Assembly: GCF_005281475.1 (NCBI RefSeq)
Contig: NZ_CP040106.1
Coordinates: forward strand, 3,314,501 to 3,378,500
Source of the DNA: Echinicola rosea
GTDB lineage: Bacteria; Bacteroidota; Bacteroidia; Cytophagales; Cyclobacteriaceae
DNA length: 64,000 bases
Direction of reading: 5' to 3'
Shown: piece after piece, positions 1-8,182 of the stretch
How the letters are laid out: every line of letters begins with the position of its first letter
How positions within the stretch are numbered: position 1 is the stretch's first letter
Position numbers and translations under genes: made by a program
The notes under the pieces: model-generated
Told to the model about the DNA's origin: nothing
The model's database searches: none
What the model saw: the letters and a program-made list of their open reading frames with translations, nothing else

Positions 1-279
1 GGCAGAAAACAGGAACATTCCCAGGGCCAAGGGCGGGGATAGGGAGTAATAATAGAACAAGACGACGATCAAAACGATCGTGGCCCAATTGGCAAAGGAA
101 CCCATATGATCCTGTAGAAAGCTGATGGGGCCTGCAGGGATACTGTATATAAGTCCTACCACGCTAAAGAATATTGCAGGAACACAAAACCAATGAATCA
201 TTTTATTGGTCTGATTTTGATGGCTTACCCCATATTCTTCTAATAATTGGTCAATTTTTCTTATGTTAGTTTGCTCCAT
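1..279 (-). CDS. Mpo1-like (DUF962) membrane protein, C-terminus cut by window edge
   Basis: Minus-strand reading from an ATG at 277-279 stays open to the window edge, giving 93 residues. The start reads MEQTNIRKIDQLLEEYGVSH and is followed by N-K-M-I-H-W; the early histidines and the YGxSHxxxxNKxIH pattern are the hallmark of the DUF962/Mpo1-like family. In yeast, Mpo1 is an Fe(II)-dependent dioxygenase acting on 2-hydroxy fatty acids; the bacterial role is unproven. Two hydrophobic segments are visible (about residues 29-45 and 62-80), as expected for a small multi-pass membrane protein. It is divergent from the oxidoreductase at 362. Family assignment is fairly sure, function is inference. 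Confidence 0.75.
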   Translation of the reverse strand, partial: MEQTNIRKIDQLLEEYGVSHQNQTNKMIHWFCVPAIFFSVVGLIYSIPAGPISFLQDHMGSFANWATIVLIVVLFYYYSLSPPLALGMFLFSA

Positions 280-361
280 GGTCTATTGGGATATAAAACA
301 ATCGTATTCCAGATCAATAATTTAATAATTCTTCATGTAAAAGGCACAAAATTAGAGAAAT

Positions 362-1486
362 ATGTTAAGCTATTGGGAGAAGAAGAACCTTATTCAATAT
401 GATTTGATAATTGTGGGGGCTGGTTTTGTGGGATTGTCCACGGCCATTCACTACAAGGAAAAATACCCGGGAAGATCAGTATTGGTATTGGAAAGGGGCG
501 TGTTTCCCAGTGGTGCCAGCACCAGAAATGCAGGATTTGCCTGTTTTGGCAGTTTGAGCGAGATCGCAGAGGATTTAGAAAATTTCCAGGAAGATGAAGT
601 TTTTGAGTTGGTGACCAAAAGAAGGATGGGGATCAAAAATATCAGGAGTGTTTTTGGCGATGAAGCCATAGATTATAGCTCATGTGGTGGCTTTGACCTG
701 ATCAGAGAGCAAGAAGCGCATTATATGGAGAAGGTCGATACCATCAATGCCCTGCTCAGCCCTGTTTTTGGTACCAATGTCTTTGAAGAAGTGTCGGATC
801 GTAAGGCCTATGGCTTTTCGGATAATATCCTTCATTTGGTTAAGAATAAGTTTGAGGGGCAGCTGGATCCTGCCAAATATATTCAATGTCTCTGGAAGCG
901 ATGTCGGGAAATGAACATTCAGATCCTGACAGGCGCGGAGGTGAAAAAGTTGGATGAGCAAAATTGCAGGGCCTATGTGCATTCTTTTTACGACGAGGAA
1001 ATCGCTTTTCAGAGTAGGATCATGGCCCTATGCTCCAATGCTTTCATTGGCCAACTACTGGAGGGAGAGGATGTGAATATCCGTCCTGGAAGGGGGATGA
1101 TCATGGTCAGCGACCCGATAAAGGACATGGCCCTAAAAGGAACTTTTCATATGGAAAAGGGCTATGTTTATTTTAGGAATGTGGATGGACGGCTTTTGGT
1201 AGGGGGAGGCAGGAATATCTCCGAACAGGATGAAATTACCACCGAAAGGGGCATCAACGAGGAGATCAAAGCCTACCTTCAGGAAATTACCGAAAATACG
1301 ATTTTGCCCAATAGAATTATTTCGTGGGATATGGAGTGGTCAGGAACCATGGCTTTTGGGGATTCCAAAAAACCCATTATTCGTCAGATTTCTCCGCGAG
1401 TGGCGGTAGGCGTTCGCCTTGGAGGCATGGGAGTGGCATTGGGTTGGGAAACCGGAAAAGAGTTAGCTAGTTTACTCAGTGACTGA
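362..1486 (+). CDS. FAD-dependent oxidoreductase, DAO family
   Basis: This 374-residue protein opens with an ADP-binding Rossmann motif (VGAGFVGLSTA, about residues 18-28) followed by the acidic end of the second strand (LVLERG). The S-T-R-N-A-G stretch near residue 54 is typical of D-amino-acid-oxidase/glycine-oxidase-type flavoproteins that bind FAD non-covalently. The C-terminal part (RLGGMGVALGWETGKELA) is the closing FAD-binding segment of that fold. Such enzymes oxidise an amine or amino acid to an imine; the substrate cannot be read from sequence. The first ATG at 362 lies 82 bp after the divergent Mpo1-like start. No cofactor partner gene is adjacent. Confidence 0.8.
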   Translation: MLSYWEKKNLIQYDLIIVGAGFVGLSTAIHYKEKYPGRSVLVLERGVFPSGASTRNAGFACFGSLSEIAEDLENFQEDEVFELVTKRRMGIKNIRSVFGDEAIDYSSCGGFDLIREQEAHYMEKVDTINALLSPVFGTNVFEEVSDRKAYGFSDNILHLVKNKFEGQLDPAKYIQCLWKRCREMNIQILTGAEVKKLDEQNCRAYVHSFYDEEIAFQSRIMALCSNAFIGQLLEGEDVNIRPGRGMIMVSDPIKDMALKGTFHMEKGYVYFRNVDGRLLVGGGRNISEQDEITTERGINEEIKAYLQEITENTILPNRIISWDMEWSGTMAFGDSKKPIIRQISPRVAVGVRLGGMGVALGWETGKELASLLSD

Positions 1487-1560
1487 ATAAATGATAATTT
1501 TTGCTAATTTTAGAGTTCCTAATAGAAAGATAGGATTAAACAGAAAACCTTGTTTTCTTT

Positions 1561-1680
1561 AAAATCGCCTTTCTGTTTAGTTTGGGGCAGTATCATATAG
1601 CTCCAGTTTGGCAGGTTCCGACCTGGTTGCTTAGCTAGCTTACCATAAGGAGCGCAGTCCAAAATCAAGTGTAATGAACT
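1561..1680 (+). promoter_or_regulatory. Possible structured 5' leader of the NhaC-family gene
   Basis: The 274-bp gap before the antiporter gene holds several inverted repeats: AAACAGAAA (around 1538) pairs with TTTCTGTTT (around 1570), CAGGT-tccg-ACCTG forms a tight hairpin near 1613-1626, and a GCTAGC palindrome follows at about 1634. NhaC-superfamily transporters for methionine, lysine or tyrosine are often controlled by leader RNAs in other bacteria, which makes a cis-regulatory RNA plausible. No known riboswitch core could be matched on the plus strand. Structure is suggested only by visible pairing. Confidence 0.3.
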
Positions 1681-1760
1681 GAGTGGGAGATTTATGGGAG
1701 TATTAATCCCCTTATGATTTGGCTCTATAAAGCCGTAAACTTTATTGTAAATTCACATCA

Positions 1761-3242
1761 ATGACGAAACCTCAACAAAAAGCAAGCCTAGGGGAGGCAA
1801 TGATTCCCATATTATTTCTTATTATTTTATTGGTCATTAACATCCGGGTGTTTGGAACCGATAGCTTGTCCGGTTCGAATCAGATGGTGTTGATTCTTTC
1901 CTCCAGTGTGGCATCGTTGATCGCAATATTTCGGTTAAAGATGAGTTGGGAAACCCTCCAAAAGGGAATTGTAAACAGCATTGGAGCGGCGATGCCTTCG
2001 ATCCTGATTTTGTTGTTGATTGGCGCATTGGCGGGGACTTGGTTACTGAGCGGGATTGTTCCAGCGATGATTTATTATGGGTTAAAGATCCTTAGCCCAG
2101 GGATATTCTTGTTGGCAGCTTGTGTGGTAAGTGCAATTGTTTCCATCGCCACAGGTAGCAGTTGGACCACAGTGGCGACAGTGGGAGTAGCCTTGTTGGG
2201 AATAGGAAGAGCCTTGGGCTTCGAAGAAGGGGTGATTGCTGGAGCGATCATCTCAGGAGCTTATTTTGGGGATAAAATGTCGCCGCTTTCAGATACGACT
2301 AATCTCGCGCCAGCAATGGCAGGGACGGACCTGTTTACCCATATCCGGCACATGACCAAAACGACGGTTCCTTCCATTTTGATAACATTGATCATTTTGG
2401 GAATACTAGGTTTTACCATAGATGTGAGTGGTTCAGTAGAGCAAGTAAAAGGGATTTCCGAAGTCATCTCAGATAAGTTTAACATCACAGGCTGGTTGTT
2501 TTTAGTCCCGGCATTGGTATTGGGCATGATCATCAAGAAGGTGCCAGCAGTACCCGCCTTGCTTGCAGGAGCATTGCTGGGGGGCGTTTTTGCGGTGGTT
2601 TTCCAGCCACAGATCATTGAAGGTATTGCTGGGGAACCTGGAGCCAGCTATACCTATCAGTCGTTTAAGGCTGTGATGATGTCGCTATATGGAGATATAA
2701 GTATTTCCACCTCCAATGCGATGGTAAACGAACTGCTTTCCACCGGCGGCATGGCTGGGATGTTGTTCACCATTTGGCTGATCATCTCGGCCATGATATT
2801 TGGCGGGGTGATGGAAGAAAGCGGAATGCTGCTAGTGATCGCTGAGGCGGTCATTAGAAAGGTGCATTCCTTGGGCTCATTGATTGCTTCGACCGCTGCG
2901 ACTTGTGTATTCTTTAACCTCACGACTTCAGATCAATATTTGGCCATATTAGTACCGGGGAGAATGTATGCAGATATTTATAAGAAAAGAGGACTTAAAG
3001 GAGAAAACCTTAGCCGGACATTGGAAGATAGTGCTACGGTAACTTCCGTGTTGGTGCCATGGAATACTTGTGGAGCCACACAAGCTTCTGTGCTTGGAGT
3101 GGCCACTTTGACATATGCTCCTTATTGTTTTTTTAATATCATCAGTCCATTTATGACTGTCTTGTACGGATACCTTAAGCTTGGTATCAATTATTATTCG
3201 GAAGAAGAAATGAGAGAAATCCAAAAAGAACTGGCCGTATGA
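1761..3242 (+). CDS. nhaC: NhaC-family Na+/H+ antiporter
   Basis: A 493-residue, strongly hydrophobic protein with about 11-12 predicted membrane spans. It carries NhaC-superfamily motifs: TGSSWTTVATVGVALLGIG in the first half and GAYFGDKMSPLSDTTNLAP just after it, with conserved Asp, Ser and Asn residues. The length is normal for the family. Members exchange Na+ for H+, but several have been reassigned as amino-acid transporters (MetT for methionine, TyrT, LysW), so the cargo is open. The stop overlaps the following exonuclease start by 4 bp (ATGA at 3239-3242), so the two are probably co-translated. A possibly structured leader precedes it. Confidence 0.85.
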   Translation: MTKPQQKASLGEAMIPILFLIILLVINIRVFGTDSLSGSNQMVLILSSSVASLIAIFRLKMSWETLQKGIVNSIGAAMPSILILLLIGALAGTWLLSGIVPAMIYYGLKILSPGIFLLAACVVSAIVSIATGSSWTTVATVGVALLGIGRALGFEEGVIAGAIISGAYFGDKMSPLSDTTNLAPAMAGTDLFTHIRHMTKTTVPSILITLIILGILGFTIDVSGSVEQVKGISEVISDKFNITGWLFLVPALVLGMIIKKVPAVPALLAGALLGGVFAVVFQPQIIEGIAGEPGASYTYQSFKAVMMSLYGDISISTSNAMVNELLSTGGMAGMLFTIWLIISAMIFGGVMEESGMLLVIAEAVIRKVHSLGSLIASTAATCVFFNLTTSDQYLAILVPGRMYADIYKKRGLKGENLSRTLEDSATVTSVLVPWNTCGATQASVLGVATLTYAPYCFFNIISPFMTVLYGYLKLGINYYSEEEMREIQKELAV

Positions 3243-3850
3243 TTCCATATAAAATTAGTAAAGACGAAGTCAATGAACTTCCCTTGGGGCATTTTGAAGG
3301 AGAGATTGTGTTGATTGAGGATGAGAATCTGATTCCTGAGGCAGTAGAAGAGTTAAGGAAGTATTCAAAGATCGGATTTGATACCGAAACAAGGCCTTCT
3401 TTTAGGAAGGGAGTGCACCATGATGTTTCGCTATTGCAGCTATCTACTCCAGACAAAGCCTTTTTGTTTCGGCTAAACCACGTGGGCTTTCCCAGCTCAG
3501 TCAGGAGTATTTTGGAAGATCCCAACCGGGTGAAAATCGGTGCAGCTGTTCGCGATGATATCAAGGCACTTAAAAAATTGGAACCTTCTTTTAGCCAAGC
3601 GAGTTTCTTTGACCTAAATGAAGAGCTGAAGAAAGTAGGTTTTCACAATGTAGGTGTCAGGAACTTGAGCGCAATGGTACTCAATATCCGTATATCCAAG
3701 TCCGAGCAAGTGTCCAACTGGGAGGCTGAGGAGTTGACGCCAAAACAGCAATTGTATGCCGCTACAGATGCTTGGGCCTGCTTGGAGGTTTTTAATGCAC
3801 TCTACCAAAAAGGCTATCTGGACGACTTGTTTTCTAACCAGACTTCTTGA
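3239..3850 (+). CDS. DEDD-family 3'-5' exonuclease (RNase D-like)
   Basis: This 203-residue protein has the exonuclease motifs of the RNase D/WRN fold: FDTE (Asp48 and Glu50) in Exo I, a VRDDIKAL segment in Exo II, and YAATDAWACLEVF in Exo III with the Tyr-x3-Asp spacing of the DEDDy subgroup. It is only the nuclease domain, with no HRDC domain, as in many Bacteroidota homologues. It probably trims RNA or DNA 3' ends with two metal ions. Its start overlaps the stop of the NhaC-family gene by 4 bp, and its end overlaps the convergent YigZ gene by 17 bp. Confidence 0.85.
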   Translation: MIPYKISKDEVNELPLGHFEGEIVLIEDENLIPEAVEELRKYSKIGFDTETRPSFRKGVHHDVSLLQLSTPDKAFLFRLNHVGFPSSVRSILEDPNRVKIGAAVRDDIKALKKLEPSFSQASFFDLNEELKKVGFHNVGVRNLSAMVLNIRISKSEQVSNWEAEELTPKQQLYAATDAWACLEVFNALYQKGYLDDLFSNQTS

Positions 3851-4430
3851 AAGAAGAAATCTCCTCAAGTTGGGCGGTGACCTCTCCCCACAGCTTCTCT
3901 CTAATGCTAAGTGTCATGCTACAGGTATTGTCAAAATCCTGCTTGATAATTTGAAGATCATAGTCTTTTATCAGGCGCATGACATCGTTCATGTCCAGGT
4001 AATCAAATCGAAAACGGATCTTTTTGGTGACGACGGCGGTGATGATTTCATTTGCTGAGATGGCCTCGGCGGCGGCAGTTTTATAGGCCGTGATAAGTCC
4101 ACCTACACCAAGTTTGGTTCCTCCAAAATAGCGCACTACCACAATCAATACATTACTGAGTTCGTGTGAGCGTATCTGTCCTAGAATGGGGTCACCAGCA
4201 GAGTGATTGGGCTCTCCATCATCATTGGCACGGAATTGGGATTGGTCTCGGCCAAGCATATAGGCATAGCAATGGTGACGGGCATCGTAGTACTTTTTTT
4301 TCAAGGCCTCTAATCTTTCCTTGATTTCATCTTCATCCTGAACGGGATAAGCAAAAGCCAAAAATTTACTTCCTTTTTCTTTATACAAACCCTCTGAATC
4401 GGACTTTAAGGTCAAAAAGGTATCTTCCAT
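3834..4430 (-). CDS. YigZ/IMPACT family protein (UPF0029)
   Basis: The 198-residue protein has the family signature DGEPNHSAGDPILGQIRSHE followed by RYFGGTKLGVGGLITAY. YigZ proteins have an IMPACT N-terminal domain and a small ferredoxin-like C-terminal domain. The family is linked to translation or RNA binding, and a bacterial biochemical role is not settled. The start is the ATG at 4428-4430. The 3' end overlaps the exonuclease gene on the other strand by 17 bp, an unusually tight convergent arrangement with no room for a separate terminator. Confidence 0.9.
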   Translation of the reverse strand: MEDTFLTLKSDSEGLYKEKGSKFLAFAYPVQDEDEIKERLEALKKKYYDARHHCYAYMLGRDQSQFRANDDGEPNHSAGDPILGQIRSHELSNVLIVVVRYFGGTKLGVGGLITAYKTAAAEAISANEIITAVVTKKIRFRFDYLDMNDVMRLIKDYDLQIIKQDFDNTCSMTLSIREKLWGEVTAQLEEISSFKKSG

Positions 4431-4643
4431 TTTCTTTGTCGGTTTAATGCTACGCCTTAGGTGCTGCCAAAAGTAAAAGCTACAGGATGGAAAGACAAAA
4501 ATGAACAGGTATTTTGGTACGTAATGTTAAGTTTAGGCTATTATTTGTTTAATTCTTGGAGGTAACCCGCATAGTGCAGTAGGTTTTTGATTAAATTAGC
4601 CCATACAGTAAGTTGATATCCACAAATCAGTAACGTACCGCCC

Positions 4644-5057
4644 ATGACCAAACCCTACATTTTTCATCTTGGAGAAACGAAAAATTCATCCGGAAAATTG
4701 AATTTTTGGGAGCGAAGCCAGCTGCCATTTGAAGTGAGAAGGGCTTTTTGGATTACGGAAGTTCCTGAGGGAGGAGTCCGGGGAGTCCATGCCCACAAGG
4801 TGGATAACCAGATTACAGTTTGTCTCCAGGGGAGTGTCAAGGTAACCTTGGAGGATTTGGAAGACAACCAATATGAATATATCCTTAAAGATAGCGGGGA
4901 AGCACTTTATTTACCGCGGTTGGTTTGGTCTACGTTTACCTTTACTGCAAATAGCGTGCTTTTGGTACTGTCAGAAAGCGATTTTGACGAAGCGGATTAT
5001 ATAAGAAATAAAGAGGAATTTGATAAGCTTAAAGATGGAGATAACGAAAAACTATGA
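4644..5057 (+). CDS. FdtA/QdtA-type cupin (WxcM-like)
   Basis: A 137-residue single-domain cupin. The pattern RGVHAHKVDNQITVCLQGSV, with a His-x-His pair and the following Gln, is the core of the dTDP-sugar 3,4-ketoisomerase family (FdtA, QdtA, WxcM C-terminus). These enzymes make 3-keto-6-deoxy sugars for later transamination and acylation in surface glycans. No rmlA/rmlB or aminotransferase is adjacent, so it may act on a sugar made elsewhere or be a non-enzymatic cupin. It overlaps the next gene by 23 bp, heading a three-gene operon with a FemAB/GNAT-like protein and a GT2 glycosyltransferase. Confidence 0.8.
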   Translation: MTKPYIFHLGETKNSSGKLNFWERSQLPFEVRRAFWITEVPEGGVRGVHAHKVDNQITVCLQGSVKVTLEDLEDNQYEYILKDSGEALYLPRLVWSTFTFTANSVLLVLSESDFDEADYIRNKEEFDKLKDGDNEKL

Positions 5058-5949
5058 TTTCGTATTACAGGAAAATCCCCCGACAGATCACCCTTATTTT
5101 TTGCATGACTATTTGGTAGGAGAAGGGGAGCGTTATGTTTGTGCCAAGTTGCTGAAAAAGCAGAAGGTGAGGGCATTGATCTATGTCGTATTGAAGGCTG
5201 ATGGTACCGCGATATCCCTTAATCATGCACCATTTGGTGGTTTTTGGACAGAGAAAAGGATTTCTTCTGATAGTTTGCAATACCTTGTTACCGAACTTAT
5301 CTTGGCGCTACGGGATCTTGGAGCGAATAGTTTCCGAATCGTCCAACCTCCCGGGATCTATGGTGATAATAATCCGTTGGTGCATTATATTTTAAAGTGT
5401 CAGGGGTTTCAGCTGGATGGGATTTTATTGCATCACTTTTTGGAGGACAAGAAGTTTATCAAGGGATTTATCCATGCCAAAATTTCCAAGCACAAAAAAA
5501 AGATCAAGAAGCTCCATTTTACAGTAGCAACAGGAAATATCAAGACCTTTAATTTTCTAAAAGACATCAAGCAATGGCGTTCGCAAAGGAGCCATGAATA
5601 TAATGTCCAGGAAGAAAAACTCATTCAGCAAGTCAGTGCTTATGCAGACCGCTATTTTTTGGTGTCGATCTATCATGGGGAACAGGCCGCAGCGCACGCA
5701 CTTTGTGTAAAATTGACCCCGAATAGCCTATATTATTATCTGCCGGCAATCAACCCTTCCTTGCAGCAGGCTTACACCGGTGAGGGCTTGCTATTTGAAG
5801 TGATCCGTCTGGGAGAATCCTTGGGCGTGGATTTTATTGATTTGGGGTCTTCGGATCTGGATGGTCAGCCCAACCATAGCCTGATTCGCTACAAAATGAA
5901 AAATGCCAATAATACAGCTAACAAGCTCATTTGGAATTTAAAGCTATAG
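5035..5949 (+). CDS. FemAB/GNAT-like acyltransferase
   Basis: Read from the ATG at 5035 (MEITKNYDF) this is a 304-residue cytosolic protein. An ATG at 5020 in the same frame is possible but sits deeper in the upstream gene. The C-terminal half (LLFEVIRLGESLGVDFIDLGSSDLDG) has the shape of the second GNAT-like fold of FemAB-type proteins, which transfer amino-acyl or acyl groups. In an operon with an FdtA-type cupin and a GT2 enzyme, N-acylation of an amino sugar is a reasonable guess. A Lys-rich stretch (KHKKKIKKL) lies mid-protein. Substrate unknown. Confidence 0.65.
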   Translation: MEITKNYDFVLQENPPTDHPYFLHDYLVGEGERYVCAKLLKKQKVRALIYVVLKADGTAISLNHAPFGGFWTEKRISSDSLQYLVTELILALRDLGANSFRIVQPPGIYGDNNPLVHYILKCQGFQLDGILLHHFLEDKKFIKGFIHAKISKHKKKIKKLHFTVATGNIKTFNFLKDIKQWRSQRSHEYNVQEEKLIQQVSAYADRYFLVSIYHGEQAAAHALCVKLTPNSLYYYLPAINPSLQQAYTGEGLLFEVIRLGESLGVDFIDLGSSDLDGQPNHSLIRYKMKNANNTANKLIWNLKL

Positions 5950-5950
5950 A

Positions 5951-6904
5951 ATGGTATCTCCTCTAGTCAGTGTAGTTGTCATATGCCACAATCAAGGTGA
6001 TTACATTCTTGATGCGCTCAATAGCGTTTTGCGGCAGGATTATCCTGTATTGGAGATCATTGTTGTGGATAATGGCAGCAAAGATGATAGCGTAGATAAA
6101 ATAAAAACCTGGTTATGGATGAATGATCAAGAGCGGGCGGTCAAGACGTTTGTCTATGAGCAGCCCGTTAATTACTGCGAGGCGTTTAATGAGGCCTTGG
6201 TATCCACACAAGGCGATTATGTCATTGACTTGTCTGGTGATGATGTGTTGGGGAAGGAGCATATCAGTAAATCGGTTCAGACGCTCAGAGAACATCCTGA
6301 AGCGGCCCTTTGCTCCAGTAATGCCAATTTGGTAAATGAGAATGGAACGCAAATCGATACGTTTTTTCCCGTAAGCCAGCAAGGGGAAATCCTGGGGAAA
6401 GTGCCTCAAGGAGACGTGTATGAGCGAGTGATCATGCGGTATTGTGTCTGCACCCCTACGGTCGTTTTTGATGCGTTTAAATTGAAGCGGATCGGGGGAT
6501 ATAACGAAGGGTTGGTCTATGAAGATTTTGATATTTTGACGCGACTTGCCCGTAAATATCCGTTTGCTTTTAGCGGTCACCTGGGGGTGAATAAACGGAT
6601 CCATAGAGGTTCCTTTTCTCGTCAGCAGTACCGGACCAGGTCTTCAGAAATGCTGGTCTCTACCGTTGAGGTATGTAAGAATATAGCCATAATGAACAGA
6701 ACGGCATCTGAGCGAAAGGCCTTGATCTACAGATGTATGCATGAAGCTAAGCATGCCTTGGGATCTGCTAACTTTGAGGCTGCTGGCGAATTGCTCCATC
6801 TAGCCGAAAGCCTTGGTGCTTCAGGGTTGGCTATAAAGCTTTTTAGGCTTTGGCATGGGATGAAGCTGGATGTTTCTATTTTATATGAAAAGTTAAGGAG
6901 GTGA
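5951..6904 (+). CDS. Glycosyltransferase family 2
   Basis: This 317-residue protein begins VSVVVICHNQGDYILDALNS, then EIIVVDNGSKDDS, the classical nucleotide-sugar-binding start of the GT-A fold. The metal-binding region reads DLSGDDVLG (about residues 94-102), and YEDFDILTRLARK supplies the family's usual Glu-Asp catalytic base. It has no membrane anchor. It starts 1 bp after the FemAB-like stop, so the three genes 4644-6904 are one operon, probably building or decorating an O-antigen, capsule or glycolipid. Its stop lies 3 bp from the convergent M16-like gene. Confidence 0.88.
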   Translation: MVSPLVSVVVICHNQGDYILDALNSVLRQDYPVLEIIVVDNGSKDDSVDKIKTWLWMNDQERAVKTFVYEQPVNYCEAFNEALVSTQGDYVIDLSGDDVLGKEHISKSVQTLREHPEAALCSSNANLVNENGTQIDTFFPVSQQGEILGKVPQGDVYERVIMRYCVCTPTVVFDAFKLKRIGGYNEGLVYEDFDILTRLARKYPFAFSGHLGVNKRIHRGSFSRQQYRTRSSEMLVSTVEVCKNIAIMNRTASERKALIYRCMHEAKHALGSANFEAAGELLHLAESLGASGLAIKLFRLWHGMKLDVSILYEKLRR

Positions 6905-6907
6905 GGA

Positions 6908-8182
6908 TTACCCCACCACCACTTCAATGATATTGTCGGTGTCAAAATATTTTTTGCCCGATTCCATTACCTCTTCTGGAGTAAAGGTCTTAAAAAACTG
7001 GAGTTGGGCTTCGTAGAAATCATAGTCTAGACCGGCATAGTGGATGGCCTTAAACCTATTGATCAGATCAAAGGCATTACTGAAACTGGACAGGAAATGA
7101 CCTGCCATAAAGTTTCGCACGATTTCCAGTTCATCTGGGCAGACAGGGAGGGTTTTTAGTTTTTCTATTTCAGAATAGACCTCCCTGATTACTTCGTCGG
7201 CATGGCCTTTCTGGACATCTGCCATGACCACCCAATAATCGGATTTTTCCAAGCTTCCGATCGAGCTGTAGATGCCATAGGTATAGCCTTTGTCTTCCCG
7301 GATATTTTTGATAAGCCGACTGCCAAAATAACCTCCCAAAATGGTGTTGAAGACCGTCAGCGCATGATAGTCTGGATGGGTTTTGGGGATAAGGTGTTGG
7401 CCAAGGCGGATACTGGATTGTACCGCTTTGTCCTTTTCCTCGGTAAGCCGCTTTTCCGGCCAGAGGATAAACTCATCAGGTTTCTTATGACTTTCATGGA
7501 TAGTGAGGTCTTCAAAAGCCTCCATGATGCGTGTGATTTCCAAATCATTCAAGTTGCCGATAACGAACAGTTCTGGACTGATCAGAAATTTCTCCTGGTA
7601 GTAATCGACCAGTTTTTCCTTCGTTACCGCATTTACATGGCGCTCCTCAGAGATAAACCCAAAGGGGTGCGAAGGGCCAAATAGCGCCTTTCGGTAAAGC
7701 TGGTTTGCCCGGGCACCATTTTGCTCTTGCTGCATGGCGATGGTCAGGGCTTTTTGGGATTTTCGCTTTAATAGTTCCTTTTCGGGGAAAACTGCCTCTG
7801 TCAGCAATGACCTGAACACTGGTAAAACACTTAAAAAGTGCTTTTTTGTGCTCAATAACGAAACTCCTTGCTGCTCGAAGGTCGAAATCGTATCCACTTC
7901 CGAGGCATAATGGTCAAAGAAATTATCCAACCCTGGTGAGCTCATGGTCTTGGTGCCCTCCAAGAGCATGTTCAAGGTGAAAAAAGGGACTAGCCCATCT
8001 TCTTCTGGTAGCAGCTGCTTATTGGATTCGGTGATGATCTCCAGCTTGATCGCATCGATCGCTGGCGTAGGAATAAAATACAAAGGGACTCCATTTTTTA
8101 GAGTCCGCTTGATAGGTCTTGTCAATTCTATCGATTCCGGGATGTTGAAATCCGGAGCTTTTGAGCGATCCAGTACTGTCAT
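6908..8182 (-). CDS. M16-family peptidase homologue lacking the zinc motif
   Basis: A 424-residue protein with the two-lobed pitrilysin/M16 layout. The LLEGT that normally follows the zinc motif is present at about 73-77, but the HxxEH itself is replaced by F67-F-T-L70-N71, so zinc ligands and catalytic Glu are missing. The C-terminal lobe keeps the GYFGSRLIKNIREDKGYTYG region that contacts substrate. It has no signal peptide. M16 enzymes are often pairs of one active and one inactive subunit; no active partner is adjacent. The start codon overlaps the porV stop by 1 bp (TAATG at 8180-8184), making it the last gene of the porU/porV operon. Confidence 0.85.
   Translation of the reverse strand: MTVLDRSKAPDFNIPESIELTRPIKRTLKNGVPLYFIPTPAIDAIKLEIITESNKQLLPEEDGLVPFFTLNMLLEGTKTMSSPGLDNFFDHYASEVDTISTFEQQGVSLLSTKKHFLSVLPVFRSLLTEAVFPEKELLKRKSQKALTIAMQQEQNGARANQLYRKALFGPSHPFGFISEERHVNAVTKEKLVDYYQEKFLISPELFVIGNLNDLEITRIMEAFEDLTIHESHKKPDEFILWPEKRLTEEKDKAVQSSIRLGQHLIPKTHPDYHALTVFNTILGGYFGSRLIKNIREDKGYTYGIYSSIGSLEKSDYWVVMADVQKGHADEVIREVYSEIEKLKTLPVCPDELEIVRNFMAGHFLSSFSNAFDLINRFKAIHYAGLDYDFYEAQLQFFKTFTPEEVMESGKKYFDTDNIIEVVVG

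Noticed and set aside
1590..1665. Minus-strand resemblance to a SAM-I riboswitch (GCAACC...CTGCCAA)
   Set aside because: The GAGGGA core and closing stem are missing and the orientation would be antisense to the oxidoreductase gene.
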